Shown here piece after piece: positions 1-11,457 of a stretch of DNA of 64,000 nt. Source of the stretch: Macrostomum hystrix (lineage: Eukaryota > Platyhelminthes > Macrostomidae); assembly GCA_950097015.1 (NCBI GenBank), contig CATNEN010000003.1:8661501-8725500 (forward strand). The letters run 5' to 3'. Under the pieces are notes generated by a model. That model was not told where the DNA came from. It worked only from the letters and a program-made list of their open reading frames with translations, and did no database searches. Made by a program: the position numbers and the translations under genes. Each line of letters opens with the position of its first letter. Within the stretch, counting starts at the first letter, position 1.

Positions 1-169
1 TCCAATTTCTGCGCCTGTCAAATCTTTCATTGTGCCACTCTTCCCATCCTTTCCGACTTAGTCGCTCGCAATTTACAGCCTTGACTGCCGAAATATCATT
101 TCTACTAGCAGTTTTTTTAGCTCTTCTACAATCAACTCTGACTTCATAGAGTTCACAGAAGTACAATTA

Positions 170-455
170 ATTGACTCGTTCACAGAACTCATTACCCTGT
201 ACAGTACCCTGACTCACTAATTGACTCAATCACAGTACCTGACTTACTAATTGACTCAATCACAGTACCCTGACTTACTAATTGACTCAATCACAGTACC
301 CTGACTCACTAATTGACTCAAGCACAGTACCCTGACTCACTAATTGACTCAAGCACAGTACCCTGACTCACTAATTGACTCAAGCACAGTACCCTGACTC
401 ACTAATTGACTCAATCACAGAACCCTGACTCATTAATTTACTCAATGACAGAACT
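170..455. repeat. 31-bp minisatellite
   Basis: About nine copies of a 31-bp unit containing CTGACTCACTAATTGACTCA and then a CACAGTACC-like end. The copies are nearly identical and decay at both edges. No gene is visible around it. Confidence 0.9.
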
Positions 456-1555
456 CACTAACAAATTGACTCATTCAGTCGTTCACGCGAGTCTATGGGT
501 GCAGTTCTTTTAAGATATTATAACTTATAAGATAGAATTAATAAATAACACAAAAGTAACACAGACGTATTTTCACGGTTCTGTCTGTCGTATCCCAACC
601 CTCCTCTTGTCCCCAAACCTCTCTCGGCTCCAGCCAGATGTGCCAAGCCTGCATTGGGACACGTGTTTGCGCACCGCTAAATGGATAGAGCCGCATTAGA
701 CTAGAGGGAGATGGAGAGAGTGTAGGATGCCAGAGTGCTAGAAAAATCCATCCCCACCCATTTTTCTGTCTAAGCATTGCCAAATTGAAATTTCCCTTTT
801 CTCCGCATCAAGCTGTACAGTTATCTGCGTGCATGTGTGTGTGTGTATTAACCACATTTTCTTCTCTAGCCTTTGCCTTGCTTTTGAAAGCTTAGGGACT
901 TTGCATTCCAATTTCTTAGATACTATCCACTGTACTTGATATTTTAAAGCTACAACTAAACGTATAAACTGTTACACATACTAAATGTTTGGAACTAGAA
1001 AATTATTCATATGCGATTATATACTTGCACCCTGGCCCTCTCTATTAGCTTGCTTCTATGTGTTGTTTCTTTCACTATTTCTGTGCAGTTCTATTCATTT
1101 TCTCTTTTAGAATTGTCGATTTTATTGTAGCCTGTGAGGCTGCTAAATGTCGGGTGATATTTGGTGTAACTATTTTTAGAATTAACACTGCTAATACATG
1201 AACACATCTTTTTGTGTTTGCAAGAAAATTATTACTTTAAGTAATAAGGATACTTTATAATGATGATTTATAATATTCTTCGAGTTTTTTATTATTAACT
1301 ATATTCACAATTTTTGGCAAGCAAATTATTTTAAAACTTCAGTCTAGCATGCACGTTTTTTATTATATTTTACTCTCTATCGAATGTACCTTTACCTACC
1401 AAGTCAGTTTTATTTGCCATAAACCTAACTATATCTACCATCAAATCTATTATTTCTGCCACAAAAACTTTCTCATCTACGATAAAATATACTTTATGTT
1501 ACCATTAACTTACTGTATCCACCATTGAATCTACTTTATCTACCATGAACTGACT
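456..1555. other. Intergenic, no feature seen
   Basis: AT-rich sequence with short low-complexity stretches, such as a GT run near 835. The only open frame (538-783, minus strand) has no recognisable domain and I do not accept it as a gene. Confidence 0.6.
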
Positions 1556-1559
1556 TTAG

Positions 1560-2835
1560 CTACCATCAACTACAATTTCTTGCATAAAATCTTCCTTATC
1601 TACTCTAAACTCTACTTTATCTACCATGAAATCTACTTTATCTACCATGAACTGACTTTAGCTACCATCAAATCTACAATTTCTTGCATAAAATCTTCCT
1701 TATCTACTCTAAAATCTACTTTATCTATCATGAAATCTACTTTATCTACAATTTCTTTCATAAAATCTTCCTTATCTACTCTAAAATCTACTTTATCTAC
1801 CATGAAATCTACTTTATCTACCATAAACCGACTTTAACTACCATTATATCTACAATTTCTTGCATAAAATCTTCCTTATCTGCTCTAAAATCTACTTTAT
1901 CTACCATGAAATCTACTTTATCTACCATAAACCGACTTTAACTACCATTATATCTACAATTTCTTGCATAAAATCTTCCTTATCTGCTCTAAAATCTACT
2001 TTATCTACCATGAAATCTACTTTATCTACCATAAACCGACTTTAACTACCATTATATCTACAATTTCTTGCATAAAATCTTCCTTATCTGCTCTAAAATC
2101 TACTTTATCTACCATGAAATCTACTTTATCTACCATAAACCGACTTTAACTACCATTATATCTACAATTTCTTGCATAAAATCTTCCTTATCTACTCTAA
2201 AATCTACTTTATCTACCATGAAATCTACTTTATCTACCATAAACCGACTTTAACTACCATTATATCTACAATTTCTTGCATAAAATCTTCCTTATCTACT
2301 CTAAAATCTACTTGATGTACCATGATATCTACTTTATGTTCCATAAACCTACTTTATCTACCATGAAATCTACTTTATCTACCATAAACCGACTTTAACT
2401 ACCATTATATCTACAATTTCTTGCATAAAATCTTCCTTATCTGCTCTAAAATCTACTTTATCTACCATGAAATCTACTTTATCTACCATAAACCGACTTT
2501 AACTACCATTATATCTACAATTTCTTGCATAAAATCTTCCTTATCTGCTCTAAAATCTACTTTATCTACCATGAAATCTACTTTATCTACCATAAACCGA
2601 CTTTAACTACCATTATATCTACAATTTCTTGCATAAAATCTTCCTTATCTACTCTAAAATCTACTTTATCTACCATGAAATCTACTTTATCTACCATAAA
2701 CCGACTTTAACTACCATTATATCTACAATTTCTTGCATAAAATCTTCCTTATCTACTCTAAAATCTACTTGATGTACCATGATATCTACTTTATGTTCCA
2801 TAAACCTACTTTATCTACCTTAGAATCTACTTTAT
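1560..2835. repeat. 104-bp higher-order minisatellite
   Basis: The unit is 104 bp: successive copies begin near 1860, 1964 and 2068, and again at 2421, 2525 and 2629. Each unit is built from about 21-bp submotifs of the type ATCTACTTTATCTACCATGA, so this is a two-level repeat. A variant segment with GATGTACCATGATATC occurs twice, near 2310 and 2770, which suggests a still larger unit of about 450 bp. Short reading frames through it are by-products of the repeat. Confidence 0.92.
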
Positions 2836-3044
2836 CTACCATACACCTACTTTAAGTAGCATTAAATGTGCTAAGAAATCTACTTAATTTGACAATATAT
2901 GCCTTAAAATCTACCTAATTAACTTTTTTAAGTTATTTGTTCAGGATCTTCTACTGTCAAACGGTGAGTAAAAGCCATAGCAACTGGTTCGCATTGCAGT
3001 GAGTCGCCAATTAAGCGCAGCCAGCAGCAGCCATCCATAGCCTG

Positions 3045-6000
3045 ATGGAGCACGCCAGCGGCGGACCCTTATCGAACGGTCCGCTATCCAATGGCCCAAT
3101 GTCTAATGGGCCAATGTCGAATTTATCGACGCATCACTCCGAGAACGGCTTTAATCAGAGGCGCCGACTAGAAGAATGGCAATTGCCAACTATTTTATAT
3201 TTTCTTGCGTTTCACAAGAAGCGATTCAAATTTCCGCGCATTCGCCTGACCGATCTGGATCGGGTGTTGGATAGTCCCGACACCAGCGTCCTGCGAGACA
3301 TTCTAGCCAGAATGCTGCGCGTGATGCGAGGCGGAGATCCCAATGTTACTATGCTCAATGCTGAGCAGCAGATGGCTATGTACTTTCAGGTGAGAATGGC
3401 TTTCATGAAAAATGAAATTGAGGGTATTTTAAATCCTTCGTCGTCTTTCTACTGAAAATTCCAACGGTGACATGTTGATTTATATGGGAATCAGTGAACT
3501 GACAATTGTTTGTTTTTAATTCTCTTCTAGGAGAAGCGGCCCCAGATTGCCAAGCAGTTATCTACTAGTCGCCTAGACGACCTGGGCTTCGAAGCCAAAA
3601 CTCGCCTATTAAAGAAAGTCATCGACTATTTAAACGACGATCTAATCCCAAATTGGGAGATGGAATCAATGCGCTACGACTCGCAACAGCAGGATGACTG
3701 CGGTGCTATCAATTGCGGCGCCGATAGGCGAAATCGGCGACACTTCTACTTGGACGATCATCGGCTCTATCGGCAGCGATTAGACGACGACACCTGCGGC
3801 AATGGCGCCATCGGACCTTGCGGCAGTGTTGGCAGTGTCGGCAGCGTTGGCAGCGGCGGCGGCAGCCCGCCGGCCTCACAACAGGCCTACGAAATGGTTG
3901 TCGGACCGTGCGCCGAAGACTGGGAGAAATTCATCAGCGACATGCTGGCTTCTAGAAATGCCAACGAGCGGGATTTAGGAGAATTTCTACAGGTTTGAGT
4001 TGTTTATAATATCCCTGTCATTACTTCATGTTATTCAATATGACATTTTCCGATCCTCCATGACCAATTTTCATTACTTATGACCTACTGTCCTACCTCC
4101 ATGACCTACTTAGCTACACCCATGACCTACTTAGCTACACCCATGACCTACTTAGCTACACCCATGACCTACTTAGCTACACCCATGACCTACTGTCCTA
4201 CCTCCATGACCTACTTAGCTACACCCATGACCTACTTAGCTACACCCATAACCTACTGTCCTACCTCCATGACCTACTTAGCTACACCCATGACATTCTA
4301 AGCTACACCCATGACCTACTTAGCTACACCCATGACCTACTTAGCTACACCCATGACCTACTTAGCTACACCCATGACCTACTTACCTACACCCATGACC
4401 TACTAACCTACGTCCATGACCAACTAATCTACATCTCAATCCGACCTTGCCCAAACAGGGCTTCCTATTGGACATTGTTGTGCCTGAGCTTCGTCAGGGC
4501 GGCCACATGCTTGGCAACGAGGAGCTGCAGCCCGACTGCCTGCTGCGGATGGAGCGGCTGCACTGTCGCGAACTTCGTCAGGCTCGCAATGAGCCAATTC
4601 CGCCAGAGGAGGAAGCCGAAGCTCACGCGGCAGCCGTTGCCGCAGCCGTTCTAGAATCGACAGCGAATGATCAGCAGCCGCCGCAGCTGCAGCATCACAG
4701 TCAGCAGCAGGAGCAGCCGCACAGCTGTCCGCCTGTACAGCAGCAGCACTCGTACCCTGGCATGGGTCCGGCAATATCCAGCTCCGCCAGCATCAACGGA
4801 CCGAGAAGTGTCGGCCATCAGCCGGCTTCAACGCCGCACACACCGTCAGCTCTGGTGCCGCCGCATACGCCGAACTCCTCGTCGGCAATGAATCCGCCGT
4901 CAGTGTCAACTGGTCAGCAGCCGATAGCGTCGTCTTCTACTTTATCGACGTCAATGTCGGCTTCTTTAGCTACGCCGAGCTCTGTTAGTCAGGCCTCTTA
5001 TCAGCAGCAGCAGCAGCAGCAGCAGCAGCAATCGGTGGCGACTGCGGCCGTTGCTAGCAGTCCTGCTGTCGCGCAATTAAATTCAGTTTATCCTCCTAGT
5101 AGCAACAGCAGCGGATTTCAGTCGAATGCACCGATTTCTCAACCACAGCAACAGATGCGAGATGTCAAGGTAAGCCTGCTAGTCTTTAAAAATATTCGTA
5201 GTGTTGCTTTCATTGAAATTGTAGTTTTTTTCTGGATATTTTACTATTTGCTAGTTTGGATTTTACTGTTGGTATGGAATTTTAAGAGCGTCAGACTCAC
5301 AACTTGAAGGTCGGGGGTTCGATTACCGACTCCACCTGGAACAATTTGTGTCCTTAGACACAGTGCTTTAATTTATCCCAGCTGTCAAATGGGTACCAGC
5401 ATCAGCTGGATTAATTGAGGGTGGATGTGGCAGCTGCGGCTGTTGCTGTGCTGTCGGCTGCACATCTGTCCCAATTGGAGCAGGTGTATTCAATTATAAA
5501 TGTAATTATTATTATAGGATTTTGCTGTATGCTATTGGGATCTTCACTCTAGCATTGGGATTTTCACTGTTGCTATGGGATTTTTATTGTTGCTATGGGA
5601 TTTTCACTGTTGCAATGGAATCTTGCTGTGGCTATTGAATTTTACTTACGTTTTGCAGATATGAGATTTTAAGCTTTAAGCATGAATATTCTCACACGCT
5701 TAAATAACTATACAAAACAGGGCTAAGTATTGCTTGAGCACAATTGCATATCTATCAAATAGTTTTTTAAACTTGTATTTCACACCACAGCGCCAGATGT
5801 CGCCAATGTTCGACTATAATCAATCGCAGTCTCAGCAGCCGCCATACAGCCAGCATCAACAGCAGCAGCAGTATCCGGATTATTATCATCAACAGCAACC
5901 AGTTAGCGGTTATCAGCCGACATTATCAGCTGATCCTGCAGCGGATTTGCAGTTCGGACAATCCGATTGTGTAAGCTTTCTGCTTGCATTTGTCAGTTAT

Positions 6001-8333
6001 ATCATTTTGCACTAAGACAAGGGTCGCTAACCTTATATTTCTATTTATTAAAACAGAGAAGAAATTAGACCGCATCAGACTTAGGGCCCGAAGATTGCCT
6101 ACCTTGCATGTGATTCTCCCATTCATTGATTTCCTTCTAGTTCCCATCGTCTGTCTCTCCGCCATGGAGCAGTGGCGCTAGCGGCGGCAGCATAGCTTCT
6201 CATCCTCACTCGGGGCGTCACTACTCAGCAGCCTCTCAGCATCAGCAGCAGCAGCCGATGGGAAGCTACTCATCCAGCTATCCCCATCAGCCTCCAATGC
6301 AGCAGCAGCAGGCTGGTCATCAGTCAGTGTACTATCCCGGCAATGTCCCGCAGTACACTGGCCGGCAGCCTATTCGGGTATTCACCAGTCATATGGCCAA
6401 CGACTGCGCCAAGCAGTGCCTCTCTGTGCCAGGCTTGAAGCCGGAGCGCTGGCATCAGGCCTGCCTCGATCGCATGGCTCAGCCGCAGCCGCCTCCACCG
6501 CCAGCGTCAGCTCAGCCAGCCGCTGCCCCAGCAGTCACTCCCGAGCAGCTGAGAAAACGAGACGAAAAGCTGCAGCGCATCAAGCAGATTGGCCAGACTG
6601 TCGGCTTGTCAGCTTCAGCTCAGTCTCAGCCGCAGCCTCCGTCAGCTTCGCTGCCAATCGACACTCCTTTAAGTACGCCAGCGTCCGCATCAGCATCGGC
6701 AGCTGCTGCTGCTGCCGCAGCTGCTGTAGCGGCTGCTGGGCTTCCGCCGCCGCACAGCGCGGACCAGGCCAGGGCACAGCAGCAGTGGAAGGACATGGTT
6801 AGGCAGCACTACATGGACAATCCCTACGCGGCCGCTCCTTATCATCAGCACGGCGGAGTGCCGGCCCATCCCGCTCAGTTTGTTCAGCACCAGATGATGC
6901 AGCAACAGCAGCAGCCGCCTCCTTCACCCTACGCTCAGCATCCCAATGCTGCCGCTGCTGCTGCTGCCGCCGCCGCTGCCGCAGCCGCCGCGGCCACCGC
7001 CAACTCGCCGCATCCGGTTGGCGGAAAGCGGCCCTACAATCATCCAGCTGGCGGCCCGATGATGCCGCCGCAGCCGCAGATGCCGATGCACCATCATCCT
7101 CATCAGTATCAGCCGCCTCCGCATCATCAGCAGCCGAGAATGGCACCTCCGTTCGATGATCCAATGATGATGTATCCGCAGCCGCCACTTCAGCAGCAAC
7201 AGCAGCCGCCGGTGCCGCAGCCGCCTCCGCCGCCGCCGCCGCCACCGCCAGCAGCACCTCCCAAGGCAACGAAACGACGCAAGAAGGAGCCCGTGGAGCC
7301 GCAACCGCCGCCTCCGCCGCCGCCAGTGTCCGAACCGCTGATGAATAAGCTGCCGATGGACTCAATGTCACCCTATGATCATCATCATCAGCAGCAGCAG
7401 CAGGTTCTGGCACCGCAACATCAGCCGCTGCTGCCGCCTTCTCCGCATTCGTCATCAAATTCTTCGCGATCATCCGGCCTTGGCAACATCACGTCCGCTA
7501 GTCTGGCCAGCCTAGCCAAACTCAGCAAGGATGTACCAATGGGTGGCGGCCCGTTTCAGTCTATTAGCATGGCCCAGCCTGTAGCTCAGCATCAGCCGCA
7601 GACTCAACCGCAGCAGCAGCAGCAGCAGCTACAACAACCGCCGCACCAGCCCGTGGTCGTTAATAATACATTTGTCAATGCGCAATTAAATGTACAGCAG
7701 ATGAACTATCAGACTGTGAACGGTATGGGCGCCCAGGCTCATATGCAGGTTCAGCAACAACAGCAGCAGCCGCAGCCGATGTCTCACCATCCGGCATCGT
7801 CGACCACGGCTGGCGGTGTACAGATTTCGGCTCGCAGCGCGAACACAATCCAATACATGCCCACAGCGTCGCCAGTAGCGCCAGCCGCTGGCTCCAATGC
7901 GGCGGCCGGAGCTGCCGCTGTCGTCGGCTCCTCAGCTCCTGGATCGTCGTCAGCAGCGTCATCGGCTATGGCTGCCGCTGCGGCGGCGTCGGCGGCTGCG
8001 GCGGCTGCGACTTCTTCTTTAACAGCTACAAGCTATCATCACACCCAGCCTCATCAACCTCATCAGCAGCAGCAGCACTACCCTATGTATCCACATCAGC
8101 AGCAGCAGCAGCAGCAGCAGCAGCACACTTACTACCAGCAGCAGCAATATCAGCAGTACCAGCAGCAGCACATGATGTCTCAACGCCAGCACATGATGTC
8201 ATCGTCTGCGGATTACACCCCGGACTATGCTCGACAGTACCCGGAATATTTGCAGTATCCTACTCAGCATCATCACCATCAGCAGCAGCAGCAGCAGCCT
8301 CCGCCGCCATCCTACCCGCATCATGCTATGTAG
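3045..8333 (+). CDS. DDT/WHIM-domain, Gln/Pro-rich nuclear protein with BCL9-like HD1 and HD2 motifs
   Basis: Five exons: 3045-3389, 3531-3992, 4459-5169, 5791-5970 and 6141-8333. All joins are GT-AG and phase 0, giving 1296 aa. Residues about 43-100 (EEWQLPTILYF, then leucine/proline spacing) match the DDT-type start of CECR2. LDDLGFEAKTRLLKKVIDYL (about 130-149) and the HFYLDDHRLYRQ segment (about 186) look like the following WHIM parts. The CECR2 bromodomain is absent. After Gln/Ser/Ala-rich sequence, IRVFTSHMAN (about 645) resembles BCL9/Legless HD1, the Pygopus-binding motif. VTPEQLRKRDEKLQRIKQI (about 698-716) resembles HD2, the beta-catenin-binding helix. A basic KRRKKEP patch near 940 may be a nuclear signal. 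Poly-Gln, poly-Ala and poly-Pro runs fill the rest. Gene and exons are well supported. A Wnt co-activator role is inference from two short motifs; a CECR2-like chromatin factor is the alternative. Confidence 0.85.
4079..4435. repeat. 21-bp minisatellite in intron 2
   Basis: About 17 copies of a 21-bp unit CATGACCTACTTAGCTACACC, with variants reading GTCCTACCTC. It fills most of the intron between the exons ending at 3992 and starting at 4459, and its last copies lie about 25 bp from the 3' splice site. The 73-aa frame through it is repeat-driven. Confidence 0.9.
5284..5498 (+). mobile_element. tRNA-derived SINE copy
   Basis: The head has a B-box-like GGGTTCGATTACC. The body has GTGTCCTTAGACACAGTG and a GCTGGATTAATTGAGGGTGG block. 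The tail GTGCTGTCGGCTGCACATCT ends in CAGGTGTA followed by AT-rich DNA. The same tail occurs in minus orientation at 27602-27890 and 32519-32797, which defines a family. The 5' end of this copy appears truncated. It lies in intron 3 of the BCL9/CECR2-like gene. Confidence 0.75.
5525..5640. repeat. Short degenerate intronic tandem repeat
   Basis: About five imperfect copies of a roughly 20-bp unit, GGATTTTCACTGTTGCTAT, in intron 3 of the same gene. Confidence 0.6.
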
Positions 8334-8742
8334 GTTCGCATAGAGTTTTACTTTGGCGCTACAGTGGAAAGTTGACTGATCAAACTTAAGCAATTGTTTT
8401 AAATTGGTGCCATAATTCTAGTTTGGGGTTGGTTGAAATTTGCTTCGATATTTGCCGGCAAAGAAAAACTTGTCCATTTTTTCTACCAGTTTTTCATACA
8501 ATTGATGAGTAAACTGCAGCTGCTGAAATTATTTATTTAACTTGACAGTTAGTTCATTTTTATATACTTTTTTTGATGTACTGATAGTGTAGCTATTTTT
8601 TCTTATCCGATCCATCCATTTAGGTTTTCTCGTTAGTTTTTTTTGCATGGCAACTAAAAAGAAAAAATAATTATATTCGAACAAATCAAAACTTACTGTG
8701 TTTTTCTGTTCTTTTTTTAATTCGTATTATTATTTTTCTTAG

Positions 8743-8748
8743 AATAAA
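8743..8748 (+). promoter_or_regulatory. Candidate poly(A) signal
   Basis: AATAAA lies 410 bp after the stop codon at 8333, and GT-rich sequence follows. It is the best polyadenylation signal downstream of the gene. Confidence 0.4.
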
Positions 8749-9440
8749 AGCCATTTGCTTGTTGGTGTCTTTTCGATTCAGTTTCACAGCCTGGTCGATC
8801 AGTTTTTTTCTTGCTTCGCAGTTTTTTTTAGCTTTTTTTTATTCGCATTGTACTTAAAAACATAAGATGAAATACAGTTTTTACATCTACTCATATAAGT
8901 AGTGCGTGGGACATTTTTCATTAAAACAGTGTATGTGGCGTCAGTTGATTTTAATCTTTTATAACCATAATTTATCTGCTGTAGTAGCCACTGCTGTTTC
9001 AATTTTTACTGATGATGAAACTGTTTTAAAGATTAATTTTTATGTGTTCTATATAGCAATCTAACTTATTTGTAAAAGATGTCCATTTTGTAATAAGTGT
9101 GTCCATGTACATTGCCCATTGTCCAGTAGGGCTGAAACTTGCACAGATGTTTAATTTTTTAAGCCGTTCTTTTTACTTATGTTACAATTAGTAGTTTGTT
9201 ATTGCTATTTGTATTATCGAATTCGCAAAAACATGCAAACACAACAAACTCGCTTGTTTGTTTTATAACTTGTAATTTAGAATGTAAAAAAATATATTTA
9301 TTTATATAATTTATACAAACTTTTGTTCATAGCCGTAAAAATTATATAAGGTTTCAACTGACAGCATTTTAGCTTTTGTTATTTGTATTTCTGTGCAGTA
9401 AAATTTTAGACCAAGGGCTAGTAAATAATTATTTGCTGTA
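8749..9440. other. Intergenic, AT-rich
   Basis: T-rich and A-rich sequence with no coding, RNA or clear repeat signal. It may include distal 3' untranslated sequence of the upstream gene. Confidence 0.5.
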
Positions 9441-9447
9441 ATAAGTC

Positions 9448-10575
9448 GATTATAACAGTTACTGTAGCACACACTACAGACATTTACTGTAGCACACACA
9501 CTACAGACAGTTACTGTAGCACACACTACAGACATTTACTGTAGCACACACTACAGACAGTTACTGTAGCACACACACTACAGACAGTTACTGTAGCACA
9601 CACACTACAGACAGTTACTGTAGCACACACACTACAGACAGTTACTGTAGCACACACACTACAGACAGTTACTGTAGCACACACACTACAGACAGTTACT
9701 GTAGCACACACACTACAGAGAGTTACTGTAGCACACACATTACAGACAGTTACTGTAGCACACACACTACAGACAGTTACTGTAGCACACACACTACAGA
9801 CAGTTACTGTAGCACACACTACAGACAGTTACTGTAGCACACACACTACAGACAGTTACTGTAGCACACACACTACAGACAGTTACTGTAGCACACACAC
9901 TACAGACAGTTACTGTAGCACACACATTACAGACAGTTACTGTAGCACACACACTACAGACAGTTACTGTAGCACACACTACAGACAGTTACTGTAGCAC
10001 ACACACTACAGACAGTTACTGTAGCACACACACTACAGACAGTTACTGTAGCACACACACTACAGACAGTTACTGTAGCACACACACTACAGACAGTTAC
10101 TGTAGCACACACATTACAGACAGTTACTGTAGCACACACACTACAGACAGTTACTGTAGCACACACTACAGACAGTTACTGTAGCACACACACTACAGAC
10201 AGTTACTGTAGCACAAACATTACAGACAGTTACTGTAGCACACACATTACAGACAGTTACTGTAGCACACACACTACAGACAGTTACTGTAGCACACACA
10301 CTACAGACAGTTACTGTAGCACACACACTACAGACAGTTACTGTAGCACACACACTACAGACAGTTACTGTAGCACACACACTACAGACAGTTACTGTAG
10401 CACACACTACAGACAGTTACTGTAGCACACACATTACAGACAGTTACTGTAGCACACACACTACAGACAGTTACTGTAGCACACACACTACAGACAGTTA
10501 CTGTAGCACACACATTACAGACAGTTACTGTAGCACAAACATTACAGACAGTTACTGTAGCACACACATTACAGA
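9448..10575. repeat. 27-bp minisatellite
   Basis: Roughly 42 copies of a 27-bp unit containing CAGTTACTGTAGCACACACA and then CTACAGA. There are 25-bp variants that lack one CA and point variants (ATTACAGA, CACAAACA). The unit length is a multiple of three, so long minus-strand frames with an ATVTVCSVC repeat appear; the 25-bp variants break them. Not taken as coding. Confidence 0.93.
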
Positions 10576-10784
10576 CTGGTACACCGCCAACAAGGTCAGC
10601 TCATATCCATGCAGTATATAATCTGCTAAATACTGTGAATAGCAGCTTTGTATAATAGTTCGGCTATCGCTTAATTCCTTTCTCTGGGTTTCATATTCAC
10701 CAAGCGTGTTGCATTCTATTTAGTTCGGTTGCTCAAATTAAGAGTAGAAGTTTTTAAGCTTTCGTCACTTTTTCAACCAGCAGA

Positions 10785-10915
10785 GCCAGATGTTGCTATC
10801 AATTCCCTTATCTTTCTCACTGAAAAGCTTAGTCATAGTTGGATCTGAACCCCTAATAACCGATCGGTTTTGGTAATGGCCGCGTCACCAGCTGAGCAGC
10901 TGCAAAATCTAACTT
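10785..10915 (-). mobile_element. Possible tRNA-like SINE fragment
   Basis: On the minus strand the sequence reads TCAGCTGGTGACGCGGCC (A-box-like) and, about 35 bp later, GGGGTTCAGATCC (B-box-like). That is tRNA-like box spacing. A body or tail matching the other SINE copies is not clear. Confidence 0.35.
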
Positions 10916-11424
10916 GCACAGAAACAGAAGGATTGAATCAACTTGCTCAAGCAATGCCATGTCTTTAAGTATGCGTTCATACTGGGCTGATTCTAGACCA
11001 GCCACTGCCTGCTCAATGAGTGTGGCGTGTTATGGGGGCTTCACGTGCATCAATAAACTGCGCCGAACAATGAACGAATGAATGGGTAGTCTTTGCTGCA
11101 AGTCCCGCGGTGGGCGGAGGGTGGGTTGTTGGTCGATGAACAGAGCCGGCCAATGAGCGACAGCCAAGTGTCTCAATTAGCCTACGCAACAAACGGGCGT
11201 TTTGAGTTTTTCTGCTTGCAAAGTCGGATGATTTCGCTTTGTCAATTGTTGTTCGTGTCTAGAAATGAGGACTGTGCTCAAATGCTTTACTACTGAAGTT
11301 TGTGGGTGGTTGGGAGGGAGGGAGGTTGTTGACGAGCTGGCTGACATAAGACCACGTCACCCAGAGCCTCACGAGTCACTCACTGACTCCTTGAGCACAA
11401 CGGATTTTTCTGCTTGTTTCTCTT

Positions 11425-11451
11425 GTTTTCTTTTTCGGTCCCAATAATCAG
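11425..11451 (+). promoter_or_regulatory. Splice-acceptor-like tract just before a start codon
   Basis: A pyrimidine-rich tract (TCTTGTTTTCTTTTTCGG) is followed by AATAATCAG, and the ATG at 11458 comes six bases later. It could receive a spliced leader or close an intron in the 5' leader of the PDIA5-like gene. RNA data would decide. Confidence 0.4.
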
Positions 11452-11457
11452 AGCAAC

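Noticed and set aside
6799-7473. 224-codon antisense frame
   Set aside because: It is the antisense reading of the Gln/Ala/Pro-rich last exon of the first gene and is purely low complexity.
9526-10567. Cysteine-rich ATVTVCSVC repeat protein frames
   Set aside because: Produced by the 27-bp array. 25-bp variants repeatedly break the frame.
11093-11447. Two short frames upstream of the PDIA5-like gene
   Set aside because: No domain, and they overlap the likely leader/promoter region.
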